The position numbers and the translations under genes were made by a program. Source: Bradyrhizobium sp. dw_78 (lineage in GTDB: Bacteria > Pseudomonadota > Alphaproteobacteria > Rhizobiales > Xanthobacteraceae). Taken from it: DNA of 64,000 nt. Numbering within the stretch: position 1 is the stretch's first letter; every line of letters starts with the position of its first letter. Of this stretch, positions 1 to 7,956 are shown in pieces. The notes beneath the pieces were generated by a model. The model had not been told where the DNA came from and searched no databases. It saw nothing but the letters and a program-made list of their open reading frames with translations. The DNA lies in contig NZ_JAAVUS010000002.1 in the NCBI RefSeq assembly GCF_018449525.1, positions 620,001 through 684,000 on the forward strand. The letters are read 5' to 3'.

Positions 1-273
1 GGCCGCCTCCGCGTTCCTGACGGGTATTTAGCTCGACGAAATCTCCAGGAGCCACCGCCACGCGGCGTGGAATTGCATAAGTTTCAAATCCATTTGCTCA
101 ATTGCTAATCACGTTGCATGCAACACACGAAAAAACCTACCAATATCGACACGACTGCTGCCCAATCGATCAGCTTGACCGGGTTTCGCCCCCGATCCTA
201 ATGTCGTCCTTAATTCCGGCTGCAATGGGTAAATGCCTGGCGTCGGATTCCAGCACGCTTTGCGGAGTCCTCC
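1..273. other. Upstream region of the first catabolic operon
   Basis: No gene is supported here. A short open frame ending in TAG at 29-31 could be the tail of a gene to the left of the window, but nothing identifies it. A perfect 12-bp palindrome GTTGCATGCAAC at 113-124 is a candidate operator for the operon that starts at 274. A GGAG at 264-267 serves as ribosome binding site for that gene. Confidence 0.4.
113..124. promoter_or_regulatory. Palindrome, candidate operator
   Basis: GTTGCATGCAAC is a perfect 12-bp dyad about 150 bp before the first gene of the catabolic operon. Its size and position suit a dimeric repressor such as a GntR- or LacI-type protein. No cognate regulator gene is adjacent, so this is only a candidate. 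Confidence 0.3.
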
Positions 274-1758
274 ATGGCCAAAGACGGAAAAGCCTACCTT
301 TCAAGCCTGCACGACGACCGGACGATCTATATCGACGGACGAAGGGTCGCTGACGTTACGACCGACCGCAGCTTTCACAGCGTGGTCGAGACCGCGGCCG
401 GCCTGTACGACTATCAGGCCGCTCCCGAGAATCTCGAACAGATGACGTTCCAATCGCCGACCAGCGGCGAGCGGGTGAATTTGGCTTGGCTGCTTCCGAA
501 GACCTACGGGGATCTCGTCAGGCGCCGTCAGGCGATCGAAAAATGGTCCGCGCTGTCCTGCGGCATGTTCGGCCGGTCGCCGGACCATGTCGCATCCACA
601 TTGGCCGGTTTTCGGATGGGGCTTGCAGCCTTCCGCGACTACAATCCCGCCCGCGCCGCCGCTCTGGAATCCTATTTCCAATATGCGCGGGACAACGACC
701 TTTTCCTGTCCTACGTCATCATCAACCCGCAATCGGACAAGGCCAGATCGGCCGGCGGCCAACCCGACCCGCATCTGGTGGCGTCCGTCGTCGACGAGGA
801 CTCCACAGGCATCACCATTCGCGGCGCGAAAATGCTGGCGACCAGCGGCATCATGGCCAATGAGTTGCTGGTGTCGGGATTCCAGTCGTTGCAGGCCGGA
901 GACGAAGCCTACGCCTTCACCGCCGTCGTTCCGCTGGGCGCCAAGGGCCTCACCTTGATGTCCCGGCGCAGCTACGAGCAAAACGCGACCTCCCAATTCG
1001 ATTACCCGCTTTCGTCCAGGTTCGACGAGAACGACGCCGTCGTTCATTTCGACGATGTGAAGATCCCGTGGGACCGCGTCTTCGTCTTCAAGGACCTGAA
1101 GATGGCGCAAGCCCAGTGGCACGACACCAGGGCTCATGTTTTCCAGAACTACCAGTGCATCGTCCGGCTGTCGGTGAAACTGAAGTTCCTGCTCGGGCTG
1201 GCGCGCAAGATCGCCGAGGTCAACAACATCATCAACTATCCCCAGGTCCGCGAGACCCTCGGATTGCTGGCGGCGAAGGTCAGCAACATCGAGGCGCTGG
1301 TGATCGCGATGGAAATCAAAGGCGAGATGTTCCAGGGGTTCTACGTTCCGGATCGCAGCATTCTTTGCACCGCCCAGGTCATCGCCCAGACCACCTACCC
1401 CGAAGTCGTCGAGGCGATCCGCTCGCTGTCGGGCGGCGGCATGATCATGGTCCCGTCGTCCTATGCCGATTTCGCCACGCCGGAAACCAACGCCATCATT
1501 CACAAGACGCAGCGCTCGACGGTTGCGACATCGGAGCAGCGCGTCAAGCTGATGAAACTCGCATGGGACGCCGTCGGCTCCGAGTTCGGCTCGCGCCATC
1601 TGCAATATGAGATGTTCTATTCCGGCGCGCCTCTCGTGACGCGCGGAAACTCCTTCCGGTTCTTCGATTGGGATGAAGTGAAGGGCACCGTCGATCAGTT
1701 CATGGGCAGCTATGGCCTGCCCGGTAGCAGTCCAAAACTTTCCGACGCCGCCGAGTAG
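274..1758 (+). CDS. HpaB-family flavin-dependent monooxygenase (large component)
   Basis: The 494-residue protein has the length and layout of the 4-hydroxyphenylacetate 3-monooxygenase oxygenase family (acyl-CoA-dehydrogenase fold, reduced FAD as cosubstrate): an N-terminal region, a central beta domain around residues 150-275 and a helical C-terminal domain ending in a GSYGLPGS stretch. Members hydroxylate phenols, and some act on pyrrole-2-carboxylate or chlorophenols, so the substrate cannot be named. The family needs a small flavin reductase partner (HpaC type), and none lies next to it; the nearest flavin-reductase-like gene is at 49302. GGAG at 264-267 with 6-nt spacing supports the ATG at 274. 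It is the first gene of an operon running to 8902, which suggests it performs an oxygenation in that pathway. Confidence 0.8.
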   Translation: MAKDGKAYLSSLHDDRTIYIDGRRVADVTTDRSFHSVVETAAGLYDYQAAPENLEQMTFQSPTSGERVNLAWLLPKTYGDLVRRRQAIEKWSALSCGMFGRSPDHVASTLAGFRMGLAAFRDYNPARAAALESYFQYARDNDLFLSYVIINPQSDKARSAGGQPDPHLVASVVDEDSTGITIRGAKMLATSGIMANELLVSGFQSLQAGDEAYAFTAVVPLGAKGLTLMSRRSYEQNATSQFDYPLSSRFDENDAVVHFDDVKIPWDRVFVFKDLKMAQAQWHDTRAHVFQNYQCIVRLSVKLKFLLGLARKIAEVNNIINYPQVRETLGLLAAKVSNIEALVIAMEIKGEMFQGFYVPDRSILCTAQVIAQTTYPEVVEAIRSLSGGGMIMVPSSYADFATPETNAIIHKTQRSTVATSEQRVKLMKLAWDAVGSEFGSRHLQYEMFYSGAPLVTRGNSFRFFDWDEVKGTVDQFMGSYGLPGSSPKLSDAAE

Positions 1759-1767
1759 TCAGCCGAT

Positions 1768-2961
1768 ATGTACAGTCCGGAAGAAATCAGGCGTCTGGCC
1801 TTCGTCGAACATGGTCCATCGTCGCTGCGGCTGAAACAGGCCGGCCCGCTCTCGGACCTGTCATTCGCGGCGAAGGATCTGATGGACGTCGCCGGATACA
1901 AATCAGCCTGGGGCAATCCGGACCGGCTGCGCGACGCGGAGCCAGCCCTTGCGACGGCCCCCGCCGTGCTGGCGCCGCTGATGGCCGGCGCGCATCTCAT
2001 CGGCAAGACCCATACCGACGAGGTGGCGTGCGGCATGTTCGGCATGAATCCGCATTTCGGCACGCCGATCAATCCCAAGGCACCGGCCCGCGTTCCCGGT
2101 GGATCTTCCAGCGGTTCGGCTTCCGCCGTGGCGGCGGGTTTTTGCGACTTCGCGCTCGGCACCGACACCGGCGGTTCGATCCGCGTGCCGGCGAGTTTCT
2201 GCGGACTCTATGGCCTGCGCACCACCTATGGCCGGTTGTCGGTGGCCGGGATCATGGCGATGGCGCCGAGCTTCGACACCGTCGGCTGGCTCGCGCGCGA
2301 TGCGACCACGTTGCAGCGCGTCGGCGAAATCTATTTCGGTGGAATCGAAGAATTCAAGCCGGCGCGGCTGCTGCTCGCGCGCGACGCGTTCGATATCCCG
2401 GTGCGCGACATCGGCGCGGCTCTTCTGCCGGCCGCGCGATCGCTTGGAGACATGACCGAACTGACGCTGTTCACGGAAGGCGTCGAAACCTGGCTGGAGA
2501 CCTTCAGGCCGCTTCAGCTCTACGACCTCTGGTCGACGCTTGGCGCCTGGGGCAAGACGCCGGGACGAAGGCTCAGTCAGGCCGTGGCGGAACGCATCGA
2601 ACTGTCGTCGCGCGTCGATCCGGAAAAATTCGCCGCCGCGGTCATCAGGCGCGAAGCCCTGACGGACCGGTTGGTCAACCTGCTCGGCAGCGACGGCGTA
2701 TTGGTGCTGCCGACCGCGCACGATCTTCCACCGCTTCGCGATGCACCGGTGTCGGCGCAAATCGAGTTCCGCGAAAAGACGCTCGCGCTCACCTGTATAG
2801 CGAGCCTGTGCCGATTGCCGCAGATCAACATTCCCGCCGTGACCGTTGACGGTTGCCCCGTCGGCTTGTCCTTCATCGCCGGCCCGCGGGGAGATCAATT
2901 GCTGCTGGATCTCGCCAAAAAGATCGGGGATGCCTTGCCGGTGGCGTCGCTCGCCAGATGA
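1768..2961 (+). CDS. Amidase signature family hydrolase
   Basis: This 397-residue protein belongs to the amidase signature family, which cleaves carboxamides with a Ser-cisSer-Lys triad. The glycine/serine-rich signature is visible as GGSSSGSAS near residue 112, followed by GTDTGGSIRVPA with the nucleophilic serine; the lysine is in AAKDLMDVAG near residue 37. It is shorter than GatA and has no GatB/GatC partners, so a catabolic amidase (AtzE-like or a small-molecule amidase) is more likely than tRNA amidation. It starts 9 nt after the HpaB-like gene and its TGA overlaps the next ATG (ATGA), so it is co-translated. In context it probably removes an amide produced by ring opening. The substrate is unknown. 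Confidence 0.85.
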   Translation: MYSPEEIRRLAFVEHGPSSLRLKQAGPLSDLSFAAKDLMDVAGYKSAWGNPDRLRDAEPALATAPAVLAPLMAGAHLIGKTHTDEVACGMFGMNPHFGTPINPKAPARVPGGSSSGSASAVAAGFCDFALGTDTGGSIRVPASFCGLYGLRTTYGRLSVAGIMAMAPSFDTVGWLARDATTLQRVGEIYFGGIEEFKPARLLLARDAFDIPVRDIGAALLPAARSLGDMTELTLFTEGVETWLETFRPLQLYDLWSTLGAWGKTPGRRLSQAVAERIELSSRVDPEKFAAAVIRREALTDRLVNLLGSDGVLVLPTAHDLPPLRDAPVSAQIEFREKTLALTCIASLCRLPQINIPAVTVDGCPVGLSFIAGPRGDQLLLDLAKKIGDALPVASLAR

Positions 2962-3875
2962 GAGCCAACAACGATCGCGATTTCATCGGCTATGGCAGGA
3001 CGCCGCCGAATCCGCGCTGGCCGAACGGCGCACGGCTGGCGCTGGTGATCGTTCTCAATGTCGAAGAAGGCGCGGAGCCGTCCATTCCCGATGGCGACCC
3101 TGCCACGGAAATAGCCCTGACCGACGGCGTTCAGGGAGAGGTGCCTTCGGGCAGCCGCGATTTCGTTGCTGAATCTTTGTTCGAATATGGCTCGCGAATA
3201 GGCTTCTGGCGCCTCATCGACCTGATGAGCGCGCGCGGCGTGCCGCTCACGATCAACGCCTGCGCCCAGGCGCTCGCGCGCAATCCCGAGATCGCCGCGG
3301 CGATCAGGGATTCCGGTTTCGATCTTTGTTGTCACGGCGACCGTTTCGTCCGGCATTTTCTGATGAACGAAGCTGAAGAACGCACAGCCATCGCGCACGC
3401 GGTCACCGGTCTCGAACAGGCGATCGGACGTCGTCCGTCCGGATGGCAGAGCCGCTATTCGCCCAGCCAGAACACCCGCGCGCTGCTCGTCGAGCACGGC
3501 GGCTTCCTGTACGATTCGGACAGCTATGCCGATGACTGGCCCTATTGGGTGAAGGTCGGCGAACGGCCGCATCTCATCATTCCCCACAGTTTCACCAACA
3601 ACGATAACCGGCTCGCGACTGCAAAGCTCGGCACCGCGAATGATTTCTATGACCACCTCGCCTCGGCGCTGCGGGTGCTCCATGCGGAAGGCGCGCGTCA
3701 CCCGCGCATGATGACGGTCAGCCTTCACAGCCGCATTTCGGGCCAGCCGGCGCGGTTCGAAGCCATCATGAGATTTCTCGATCTCGCGGCACAGCACGAA
3801 GGCGTCTGGTTCGCCAGCCGCTCGGACATTGCCCGTCATTGGACCGATACCCATCCCGCGGAGCGGGATCGATGA
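2958..3875 (+). CDS. PuuE-like polysaccharide-deacetylase-family hydrolase
   Basis: The product is about 305 residues. NVEEGAEPSIPDGD near residue 32 resembles the N-terminal segment of PuuE-type allantoinases, and later CCHGDRFVRHF and SLHSRISGQP stretches fit the NodB/deacetylase barrel. PuuE-type members hydrolyse cyclic amides rather than chitin or acetylated sugars. The chosen ATG at 2958 overlaps the amidase stop (ATGA); an open frame extends further upstream to 2853 but that part lies inside the amidase and reads as non-coding. Together with the flanking amidase and deaminase-like amidohydrolase, it points to stepwise hydrolysis of a nitrogen heterocycle. Substrate assignment is inference. 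Confidence 0.75.
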   Translation: MRANNDRDFIGYGRTPPNPRWPNGARLALVIVLNVEEGAEPSIPDGDPATEIALTDGVQGEVPSGSRDFVAESLFEYGSRIGFWRLIDLMSARGVPLTINACAQALARNPEIAAAIRDSGFDLCCHGDRFVRHFLMNEAEERTAIAHAVTGLEQAIGRRPSGWQSRYSPSQNTRALLVEHGGFLYDSDSYADDWPYWVKVGERPHLIIPHSFTNNDNRLATAKLGTANDFYDHLASALRVLHAEGARHPRMMTVSLHSRISGQPARFEAIMRFLDLAAQHEGVWFASRSDIARHWTDTHPAERDR

Positions 3876-5377
3876 AGGCCAATGAAGCCGTCCTCCTGAG
3901 CGGCGGGCTGGTGCTGGATCCCCGATCGGGCAAGGCCGAGCGACAGGATCTGTTGATCGAAGACGGCAAGATCGCCCGGATCGGCGCGTCTGGCACTTTC
4001 GCAGCCATTGCCGCCGCGCGGCACGATGCGAGCGATCGCCTGATCGTCCCCGGTTTCGTGAACGCCCACACCCATAGCCACGCCAATCTGATGAAGGGCG
4101 TTGCCGACGCCTGGACCCTCGAGGCGTCGCTTACCAACGGCCCCTGGCTCGCCGGCCCCCGCGATCCCGAGACAATCTATCTGTCGACGCTGCTCGGCGC
4201 GATCGACATGCTGTCAAAAGGCTGCACCGCCTGCTTCGACCTGATTTACGAATTCCCGCGGCCGACGCCCGAAGGCTTTGCCGCTGTGGCGAGAGCTTAT
4301 GCCGATGCCGGCATGCGCGCGGTGCTTGCGCCGATGATCGCCGATCAGAGTCTGTTCAAATCGATTCCGGGCCTGGCTGACGCATTGCCGGATGATCTGC
4401 GCGATAGCGTAGGAAAATTCGATCTGGCGAGCGGAGACCACACCATCGCCGCCGTCGAAGCCATCATGGCCACGCGACAGGAAATGCCGGATTCCATCAC
4501 GCTCGCCCTCGCCCCCACGATTCCGCATCACTGCTCCGAGCGCTTTCTTAAGAACTGCCTGGATATCGCCGATCGTCACGGCCTCCCGATCCACATGCAT
4601 ATCGCGGAATCGCGGCTGCAAGCGGTCGTCGCCCGCAAGATCTATGGCCGCTCCGCGGTGAGCTATCTCGCCGATTTCGGCATGCTGCGGCCACGCTTCA
4701 CGGCGGCTCATGGCGTGTGGCTCGACGACGGCGATCTCGACCTGCTTGCCGAACATGGCTGCTCCATTGCCCATATCCCCGCCAGCAATTTCAGGCTGGG
4801 GTCCGGCGTTGCGCATGTCAGGCCGATGCTGGAGCGAGGCATCAATGTCGGCCTGGCGACAGACGGCGCCAACTCCTCGGATTCGCTGAGCATGTTGCAG
4901 GCGATGCGGCTGGCTTCCTTTGGCGCGCGGATATTCACTGGCGAGCGCGACGGCTGGCTGCTTGCGGGCGAAGTCATCAAGCTTGCGACCCAGGGCGGCG
5001 CGAAGCTTCTGGGTCTCGAATCATGCGGCCGGATCGAGCAAGGCGCCTGTGCCGACCTCGCGCTGTTCGACCTGGGCCATGTCGATTTCATTCCCGGCAC
5101 CGATCCCGTCAATCAACTGGTGACCTCCGCCGATTCGGCCTCGGTGACCGACGTGATGGTCGGCGGCGTGTTCAGGGTTCTCGACCGCAAAGTCATTTCG
5201 GTCGATACCGCAGACCTGCGCAGCCGCGTCCGCGAGAGCGTTGCAAAAATTTCCGCTGCGACGAGAGAGGCTCGTGCCCTCGCCTTCCGGCTGGAACCGC
5301 ATGTCGTGGCCTTTGCTCAATCGATGTCGCATGAGCCGCTTGCCATCGAACGCCGCATCCTGCCGAAGATTGGATGA
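3872..5377 (+). CDS. Amidohydrolase (guanine-deaminase/chlorohydrolase-like)
   Basis: The protein is about 501 residues with the metal-dependent amidohydrolase barrel. The HxH motif is in NAHTHSHANL (near residue 66), followed by HMHIAES, AAHGVWLDD and a catalytic aspartate in ATDGANSSDSLSML. This order matches the guanine deaminase, TrzA/AtzA and SAH-deaminase subgroup, which hydrolyses C-N or C-Cl bonds on aromatic N-rings using one metal ion. The ATG at 3872 overlaps the previous stop (ATGA); an upstream ATG at 3839 lies inside the preceding gene. The N-terminal and C-terminal composite beta sandwich typical of the family is present. A role in deaminating a heterocycle is the most natural reading. 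Confidence 0.82.
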   Translation: MKANEAVLLSGGLVLDPRSGKAERQDLLIEDGKIARIGASGTFAAIAAARHDASDRLIVPGFVNAHTHSHANLMKGVADAWTLEASLTNGPWLAGPRDPETIYLSTLLGAIDMLSKGCTACFDLIYEFPRPTPEGFAAVARAYADAGMRAVLAPMIADQSLFKSIPGLADALPDDLRDSVGKFDLASGDHTIAAVEAIMATRQEMPDSITLALAPTIPHHCSERFLKNCLDIADRHGLPIHMHIAESRLQAVVARKIYGRSAVSYLADFGMLRPRFTAAHGVWLDDGDLDLLAEHGCSIAHIPASNFRLGSGVAHVRPMLERGINVGLATDGANSSDSLSMLQAMRLASFGARIFTGERDGWLLAGEVIKLATQGGAKLLGLESCGRIEQGACADLALFDLGHVDFIPGTDPVNQLVTSADSASVTDVMVGGVFRVLDRKVISVDTADLRSRVRESVAKISAATREARALAFRLEPHVVAFAQSMSHEPLAIERRILPKIG

Positions 5378-5381
5378 CCTC

Positions 5382-6896
5382 ATGGCTGCAACGGAAAAAG
5401 AAAATCTCGATCTCACTGAGCTGGAACGGCGCGTTCGCTTTGAACTGGATTGCCTCGGCTATCCGGCGCGACCCTGGACGCTTCCGCGCAGCCAGAACGG
5501 AACGGCCGTGCATGATGTCATCATCGTCGGCGGCGGCCAGAGCGGAACCACGATCGCATTCAAACTGTTGCGCGAACGCATAACCAATGTGCGCGTGCTC
5601 GACCGGAATCCGGCAGGTCTCGAGGGACCGTGGCTGACCTTTGCCCGCATGCACACGCTGCGCACGCCAAAGGCCGTGACGGGACCGGACCTCGGCATTC
5701 CCAGCCTCTCGGTCCGCGCCTGGTGGGAGGCACGTTTCGGCGAGCAATCCTGGGCAGGGCTGAACAAGATACCGCGCGAATCGTGGCAAGCTTATCTGTC
5801 GTGGGTCCGCAAGACGGTCGGCATCGACGTCAGCAACGAGGCCGAGGTCACCGACATCGAACCGCTGGACGACGGCCTGCTGGCGGTCCACGCCAAGATC
5901 GGCGGCGTCATACAGACATTGCTGGCGCGCAAGGTCGTGCTTGCGACCGGGATCGAAGGATCCGGCCACTGGTCGGTGCCGGCCGCGATCGCTAACCCGT
6001 TGCCTCGAAAATGCTACGCCCACACCTCGGAGCAGATCGATTTCCGTTCGCTCGCCGGCAAGGCCGTTGCGGTAATCGGCGCCGGAGCCTCCGCCTTCGA
6101 CAATGCCGCCATGGCGCTCGAAAATGGCGCCGCTTCCGTCGAGCTCTTTGCCCGCAGAAAAAAACTTCCGACGGTCAATCCGAACCGGTGGATGGAGTTT
6201 GCGGGTTTTCTCCGCCATTTCGGCGATCTGGACGATGCGCGAAAATGGCGCTTCATGAAGATCATTTTCGACATGAACCAGCCGCCCCCGCAGGACACGT
6301 TCGACAGATGCACCCGCCATGAGAATTTTTCCGTTCGGCTCGACAGCGCGATTGAACGCATCGCTTTCGAGGATGGGAAGATTTTACTCACCACGCCGCA
6401 CGGAAAAAAGTCGTTAGATTTTCTGATTGCGGGCACCGGATTCACCGTCGACCTCGCGGCCCGACCTGAGCTGGCGCGTTTCCACGACAAGATCGCCCGC
6501 TGGTCGGATCGTTATCGTCCGCCGCGCGGCGAGGAATACCCGCTGCTTGGCGACTACCCTTATCTTTCTGCCAATTTTCAGTTCACCGAAAAGACCGAGG
6601 GATCGGCGCCGTTTCTGGCCAGCATTTTCAGCTACACCTTTGCGGCCATGCCGAGTCTCGCCGGTTCGGCCGGTATTTCCGCGCTCAAATTCGGCGTTGA
6701 CCGGATCGTCACCGGAATTACCCGCGGGCTGTTCGTCGAGGACGCCGATATCCATCTGCAATCGCTGCGCGGTTACAACGAGCAGGAGCTTGATCCCGCC
6801 GCCGCGATCCCGGGGAACGCCGGCCCGGACCGCAACAGCGACGCCGGTAAACCACAACAGGAATTTTCAGGGATGATCGGCCATGGTGAGCGTTGA
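5382..6896 (+). CDS. FAD/NAD(P)-dependent monooxygenase-like flavoprotein
   Basis: This product of about 504 residues carries two dinucleotide-binding folds: VIIVGGGQSGTT near residue 47 for FAD and AVIGAGASAFDNA near residue 230 for NAD(P)H. It resembles the flavin-containing monooxygenase / Baeyer-Villiger / N-hydroxylase superfamily, but I cannot pick the subfamily. A third conserved block, LIAGTGFTVDLAARPEL, resembles the ATG-type motif near the C-terminus of such enzymes. The ATG at 5382 is 4 nt after the preceding stop; a longer frame from 5241 lies inside the amidohydrolase. The 3' end overlaps the next gene by 14 nt. In the operon it would be a second oxygenating step beside the HpaB-like enzyme. 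Confidence 0.75.
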   Translation: MAATEKENLDLTELERRVRFELDCLGYPARPWTLPRSQNGTAVHDVIIVGGGQSGTTIAFKLLRERITNVRVLDRNPAGLEGPWLTFARMHTLRTPKAVTGPDLGIPSLSVRAWWEARFGEQSWAGLNKIPRESWQAYLSWVRKTVGIDVSNEAEVTDIEPLDDGLLAVHAKIGGVIQTLLARKVVLATGIEGSGHWSVPAAIANPLPRKCYAHTSEQIDFRSLAGKAVAVIGAGASAFDNAAMALENGAASVELFARRKKLPTVNPNRWMEFAGFLRHFGDLDDARKWRFMKIIFDMNQPPPQDTFDRCTRHENFSVRLDSAIERIAFEDGKILLTTPHGKKSLDFLIAGTGFTVDLAARPELARFHDKIARWSDRYRPPRGEEYPLLGDYPYLSANFQFTEKTEGSAPFLASIFSYTFAAMPSLAGSAGISALKFGVDRIVTGITRGLFVEDADIHLQSLRGYNEQELDPAAAIPGNAGPDRNSDAGKPQQEFSGMIGHGER

Positions 6897-7956
6897 AGAT
6901 CGATCCAAGCGGGTGCTCGAATCGGCGCTCAAGATCGAGAGCCCGTTTCAGCTCGATGAGACATTGTGCCTTTACTCTCCGCAGGACAATGTCGACTCGC
7001 TGACGCATCCCCGCATCGCCGAGTGGCTTGATTACATTCAGAACGATTACGAGCCTGAGCTTCCCGGCGGCGAACGTCGCGTGCTGCTGTTCATGCCCTG
7101 TACCAAGACCAAGCCCTACCCTTTTTCCTCCGAACATCTGGCGATCAACCAGCGGCTGCTGGACGAAGGATACCGGCCAACCGGCCGACTTTATCTGCCG
7201 CAGGAATTGCAAGCGCGGCTCGAACCGCGATTCTCGCCCGAGGTTTTGAATTTATCGCCGCTCGTCGACAACAGCGGAACGGTCGTACACCGCATGGTCA
7301 TTTCGGAGCCGATGGCCGTCGTACCGTATGAGCATATCGCTCAATTTCGCGAGAGACCCTCTCCCGCCGTTGCCTATGACGATCCCGGACTTTTCGAAAA
7401 CAGGGGGAACGCGGTGTCTCCCTGGCGATCCGACTCGACCGCGACCCGCGTATCGGCGACGCGCTGGAAATGGGGCGACGAGGAACGGCGGCAGTATACG
7501 GCCATGCATAACGAGATGGCGCGCATATTGGCGAACGTGGTCTCCCGGATCGGCCGAAACTATACCGATGTGATTTCCTGGGTCGCCCCGGGTCTCACCC
7601 ATCGAAGCTTCGTGCTGGCGCGGGATGAGCGCGCCTTCCACCATGTCGCCACCTCGCGGAAGGTGGGAACCAAGCGGCTGGAACTGACCGGCGCCAACGA
7701 TCATCTCCCCGCCGCCCTCAGAATCGCCTGCCTGCCACTGCCGGACGACTGCAAGAACGCCATCCAGCGTCTTTCGCGCCGTCTCCGGGTCGATATTCCC
7801 CGGGCAACGGCCATCTACGCGCGCGGCGGCGTCAACGCGACCCCGCTCGCCCTGCCGGAGCTTCTGGATGTGCTGGTGAAGCGGCTGGCCGACAACAATC
7901 CCAGCGTCGAAGGAAACAAAAGTCATGACCGCGTTGCCGCTGAAAATAGGCGTTAG
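6883..7956 (+). CDS. DUF5591 protein with complete ArcS catalytic signature
   Basis: The 357-residue protein contains PCTKTKPYPFSSEH at residues 72-85, an exact match to the PC-X3-KPY-X2-S-X2-H signature of archaeosine synthase ArcS (DUF5591 domain). Further family landmarks follow in order: HRMVISEPMAVVPYEH (about 136-151) resembles the archaeal TSPLGVVP block, and AVAYDDPG follows near 162. In Archaea this domain transfers lysine to the nitrile of preQ0 in tRNA. Here there are no tRNA-guanine transglycosylase or PUA domains, and the gene sits inside a catabolic operon, overlapping both neighbours (14 and 32 nt). It is therefore likely to act on a small molecule, possibly amidine, amide or nitrile chemistry, or to recognise a 7-deazapurine-like ring. 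Function is unknown; domain recognition is by eye. Confidence 0.72.
   Translation: MVSVEDRSKRVLESALKIESPFQLDETLCLYSPQDNVDSLTHPRIAEWLDYIQNDYEPELPGGERRVLLFMPCTKTKPYPFSSEHLAINQRLLDEGYRPTGRLYLPQELQARLEPRFSPEVLNLSPLVDNSGTVVHRMVISEPMAVVPYEHIAQFRERPSPAVAYDDPGLFENRGNAVSPWRSDSTATRVSATRWKWGDEERRQYTAMHNEMARILANVVSRIGRNYTDVISWVAPGLTHRSFVLARDERAFHHVATSRKVGTKRLELTGANDHLPAALRIACLPLPDDCKNAIQRLSRRLRVDIPRATAIYARGGVNATPLALPELLDVLVKRLADNNPSVEGNKSHDRVAAENRR

Noticed and set aside
1..273. tRNA or attachment-site remnant at the left edge
   Set aside because: GTTTCAAATCC near 81 resembles a T-arm by chance only; no cloverleaf can be drawn around it.
301..1605. Long minus-strand open frame opposite the HpaB-like gene
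   Set aside because: It mirrors the codon structure of the plus-strand gene, has low-complexity Arg/Asp-rich sequence and no recognisable domain; a GC3-driven shadow.
5193..6320. Minus-strand open frame of about 375 codons opposite the flavoprotein gene
   Set aside because: It crosses two well-supported plus-strand genes and shows no family features.
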